Assembly: GCF_959025735.1 (NCBI RefSeq)
Contig: NZ_CAUFJQ010000095.1
Span: forward strand, 1 to 7,157
Length of the DNA stretch: 7,157 nucleotides
Reading direction: 5' to 3'
Origin: an uncultured Streptococcus sp.
GTDB taxonomy: Bacteria > Bacillota > Bacilli > Lactobacillales > Streptococcaceae
Shown: in pieces, positions 5,455 to 7,157 of the stretch
Numbering within the stretch: the stretch's first letter is position 1
Layout of the letters: the number at the start of each line of letters is the position of its first letter
Translations under genes and position numbers: made by a program
Notes under the pieces: generated by a model
Seen by the model: the letters and a program-made list of their open reading frames with translations, nothing else
Database searches by the model: none
Told to the model about the DNA's origin: nothing

Positions 5455-5471
5455 GTATTCGATGGTAGAAT
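5443..5471 (+). promoter_or_regulatory. Sigma-A promoter of the lipoprotein gene
   Basis: A perfect TTGACA (5443-5448) and TAGAAT (5466-5471) are spaced 17 nt apart, with an extended TG at 5463-5464. Transcription should start near 5478, about 25 nt before the ATG. The -35 is embedded in a 13-nt palindrome. Confidence 0.87.
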
Positions 5472-5502
5472 GAGGTAAAATAAATATAAAGGAGACCATT
5501 TT

Positions 5503-6084
5503 ATGAAAAAAATGATCTTATCGACAGCTGCTCTTTTGACGATTGTTTCCCTTGCTGCTTGTTCAAATAAACAAGACACAAAGAAGGAAACTTCAAATAG
5601 TCAATCAACTACTAAAGTGACGAGCAAATCTGCCAACACTTCAAAAAGCAAGGATTCTTCAACAGATTCAGAAGATACGTCATCTTCTAGCCTCTTAACA
5701 GATGCTGAAATCAACAAGGCTAAAACAGTTGGAGACTTCAAAAAGTTGTTTGCAAAATTAATGGATCAATCTGTTTCTATTACTGAAGAAGCAGGTACTT
5801 CTGTGACAGGTTCTGCAAAAGAACAATACGATGCAACGATTAGTGCCTTGAAGCAAGAATTGGAAAACCAAAAAGATATCTTTAATGAAGGCTTGGAAAG
5901 CATCGGTTCAGATAGCACGGTCGTTCCTAAAGAAGACCGTGAAGCTCTGATCGAAAGCTTGAAAGATGCTCGAGAAGAGTTGGAAAGTACTCGTAAAGAG
6001 ATGAAAGATATGCAGAAAGAATTGAGTAAATCTCCTGTTGCTGATGATTCTAGTGACGATTCAGACTCAGATTCTGACGAATAA
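5503..6084 (+). CDS. Ser/Thr-rich lipoprotein with acidic tail, function unknown
   Basis: This is a 193-residue exported lipoprotein that I do not recognise. A basic-hydrophobic signal peptide ends in the lipobox SLAAC, so Cys20 should be lipidated and anchor it to the outer face of the membrane. Residues 21-64 are a low-complexity Ser/Thr/Lys linker, probably disordered and wall-spanning. Residues 65-175 are a helical domain: a short conserved-looking start (LLTDAEINKAKTVGDFKKLF), then charged stretches with heptad-like spacing (about 110-132 and 143-175) suggesting a coiled coil or helical bundle. The last 13 residues (181-193) contain only Asp, Ser and Glu. The start is ATG 5503 with AAAGGAG 8 nt upstream. 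The gene is monocistronic, with its own near-consensus promoter and terminator. The composition would fit a wall-spanning or cation-binding surface protein, but no function is supported. Confidence 0.85.
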   Translation: MKKMILSTAALLTIVSLAACSNKQDTKKETSNSQSTTKVTSKSANTSKSKDSSTDSEDTSSSSLLTDAEINKAKTVGDFKKLFAKLMDQSVSITEEAGTSVTGSAKEQYDATISALKQELENQKDIFNEGLESIGSDSTVVPKEDREALIESLKDAREELESTRKEMKDMQKELSKSPVADDSSDDSDSDSDE

Positions 6085-6088
6085 TAGC

Positions 6089-6128
6089 AAAAAAAGGTTG
6101 GAAATTTCCAGCCTTTTTCTTATTTTTT
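6089..6128 (+). terminator. Intrinsic terminator of the lipoprotein gene
   Basis: GGTTGGAAATTTCCAGCC (6096-6113, one G-U pair) is flanked by a seven-A tract and a TTTTT run, with a second T run at 6123-6129. The hairpin core is near-palindromic, so the closed loop is AAATTT or smaller. The trailing T tract merges into the coiA promoter region. Confidence 0.87.
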
Positions 6129-6135
6129 TCGAATG
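6128..6135 (+). promoter_or_regulatory. Degenerate ComX (sigma-X) box upstream of coiA
   Basis: TTCGAATG matches the streptococcal combox TACGAATA at 6 of 8 positions, including the CGAAT core. It follows a T-rich tract and lies 22 nt before the coiA ATG. coiA is a ComX-dependent late competence gene in S. pneumoniae, which makes the match more credible. It is nonetheless off-consensus. Confidence 0.5.
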
Positions 6136-6157
6136 ATATAGATGAGGAGGTGGGCCT

Positions 6158-7108
6158 ATGTTTATTGCCATGGATAAAAATAAAGAGCGCTGGAATTGTA
6201 TGGAGGAGATTCCGCCTGTGACAGCAGGACCTTTTTATTGCTTGGCTTGTCATAGTCCAGTGCGTCTAAAAAATGGCTCGGTTCTACGGGCTCATTTTGC
6301 TCATGTAAAATTACAGCATTGTCCCTACCATCACGAAGCTGAGAGTTTTGAACATCTGGAATTGAAAGCCAGTCTTTATAACTGGGCCTCTAAGGAGTCT
6401 AAAACAGAGGTAGAAAGTTATTTAGCAGACTTTCAACAAATTGCTGATCTTTTGGTAGTAGACAAGAATTTAGCTTTGGAAGTGCAGTGCAGCTCCCTAT
6501 CTTTAGAACGCTTGAAGGAGAGAAGCGATGCGTATCGATCCCATGGTTACCAGGTCTATTGGTTACTTGGTAAAAAGTTGTGGCTCAAGAAAAGACTAAC
6601 AAAGCTGCAGGCTGGTTTTCTTTATTTTAGTCAGAATCGCGGGTTCCATCTTTGGGAATTGGATCTTGAAAAGAAAGAAGTGCGTTTGCAATACCTCATC
6701 CATGAGGATTTGAGAGGGCGATTGCATTATCAAACAGAAGTTTTCCCTTTTGGCCAAAGGTCTTTACTGGAAGTCTTACGGACCCCTTATCTTTCGCAAC
6801 CCATGCAGCAAATGGCAGTCGAGCTCGATCGTACATTTTTAACCTATATACAGCAGCAACTCTTTTATCGTCATCCAAAGTGGCTGAAGCTTCAGGAAGA
6901 ACTCTATTTGCAGGGACACCATCTGATGGAACTGGGGCTAGATTTCTTTTATCCTCTTTGTCGTCCGATCCTTTCACAGAATTTGCTCCAAATTGAAAAG
7001 GATGTAGAAGATTACTACCAGAAATTTATGGTCTATTATCAGTCGCAAGGGATCCAACCCGTTCAGATCCTTTATCCCCCACGTTTTTATGCTCAACAGA
7101 AAAGCTAA
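6158..7108 (+). CDS. coiA: Competence protein CoiA
   Basis: CoiA is a late competence protein needed for recombination of incoming DNA during transformation; it acts in the cytoplasm on internalised DNA with the RecA/DprA machinery. At 316 residues it matches the pneumococcal protein (about 317). The N-terminus has a zinc-ribbon-like set: C28-L-A-C31, H46-F-A-H49 and C55. The nuclease-like core follows, with ESFEHLELK (62-70), D98 in IADLLV and E108-V-Q110 (a D...ExQ pattern of the restriction-endonuclease fold). The stretch SSLSLERLKERSDAYRSHGY (112-131) and VYWLLGKKLWLKK (133-145) is what I recognise most clearly. The C-terminal half is helical and less conserved. The start is ATG 6158 with GAGGAGG 7 nt upstream. 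Regulation is probably by ComX through the box at 6128. No frameshift or truncation is seen. Confidence 0.95.
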   Translation: MFIAMDKNKERWNCMEEIPPVTAGPFYCLACHSPVRLKNGSVLRAHFAHVKLQHCPYHHEAESFEHLELKASLYNWASKESKTEVESYLADFQQIADLLVVDKNLALEVQCSSLSLERLKERSDAYRSHGYQVYWLLGKKLWLKKRLTKLQAGFLYFSQNRGFHLWELDLEKKEVRLQYLIHEDLRGRLHYQTEVFPFGQRSLLEVLRTPYLSQPMQQMAVELDRTFLTYIQQQLFYRHPKWLKLQEELYLQGHHLMELGLDFFYPLCRPILSQNLLQIEKDVEDYYQKFMVYYQSQGIQPVQILYPPRFYAQQKS

Positions 7109-7147
7109 CTTTCTAAGATAGAAATCTTCCCGAAATGTTCATTTTTA

Positions 7148-7156
7148 TGCTAAAAT
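7148..7156 (+). promoter_or_regulatory. Extended -10 promoter of the next gene downstream
   Basis: TGCTAAAAT has the extended TG and a near-consensus -10, and lies 40 nt past coiA at the window edge. No good -35 is visible. In pneumococcus an oligoendopeptidase gene (pepB/pepF) follows coiA, so this may be its promoter. The gene itself is outside the window. Confidence 0.45.
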
Positions 7157-7157
7157 A

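Noticed and set aside
6696..6977. Minus-strand ORF inside coiA
   Set aside because: It is antisense to a conserved gene, with composition typical of a shadow frame and no regulatory signals.
7109..7124. Weak hairpin TTTCT/AGAAA after coiA as a terminator
   Set aside because: Only five A/T-rich pairs with no T run; coiA probably reads into the next gene or terminates beyond the window.

Overview
The window reads as chromosomal DNA of a low-GC Firmicute, almost certainly an oral/viridans Streptococcus. The reasons are AT-rich codon use, strong AGGAG-type ribosome binding sites, dense intrinsic terminators, an ArgR-family regulator next to queA, a streptococcal PBP3-type D,D-carboxypeptidase, and a CoiA that closely matches the pneumococcal competence protein as I recall it. 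No mobile element, CRISPR array, tRNA or rRNA gene is visible, and no gap between genes exceeds 200 bases.

Left block, minus strand (1-1733): a small two-helix membrane protein, queA (queuosine tRNA modification) and an argR-type arginine regulator are tightly packed. Both junctions are 11 nt, and at each one the Shine-Dalgarno directly abuts the upstream stop codon. The block ends in a perfect 15-bp hairpin terminator at the left edge. In S. gordonii and relatives, an argR-family gene (arcR) plus queA flank the arginine deiminase cluster, so arc genes may lie just left of the window; this is not visible here.

Divergent control region (1725-1849): the minus-strand operon has an extended -10 that would put its transcription start at the ATG of the small membrane protein. 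nagB has a consensus sigma-A promoter, with a NagR/YvoA-type (dre) operator in its spacer and a CcpA cre-like site just upstream. nagB (glucosamine-6-phosphate deaminase) ends in a strong terminator.

Middle block (2604-5420): a roughly 115-nt leader precedes dacA. The leader can be folded by eye into a three-way junction with a possible anti-Shine-Dalgarno alternative pairing and contains a 7-codon leader ORF. dacA encodes a membrane-anchored penicillin-binding carboxypeptidase. It is followed by a hairpin and by an MFS transporter of the LacY/NupG-like type with unknown substrate, then another terminator.

Right block (5420-7157): an unrecognised Ser/Thr-rich lipoprotein has a near-consensus promoter containing a 13-nt palindrome and its own terminator. 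coiA (competence DNA processing) follows, with a degenerate ComX box. An extended -10 at the right edge probably serves the next gene, pepF/pepB by analogy with pneumococcus.

The genes form several independent units rather than one pathway: arginine and tRNA modification, amino sugar catabolism, peptidoglycan trimming, transport, and competence. The best candidate for something undescribed is the structured leader of dacA. The next are the apparently leaderless small membrane protein and the operator arrangement at nagB.
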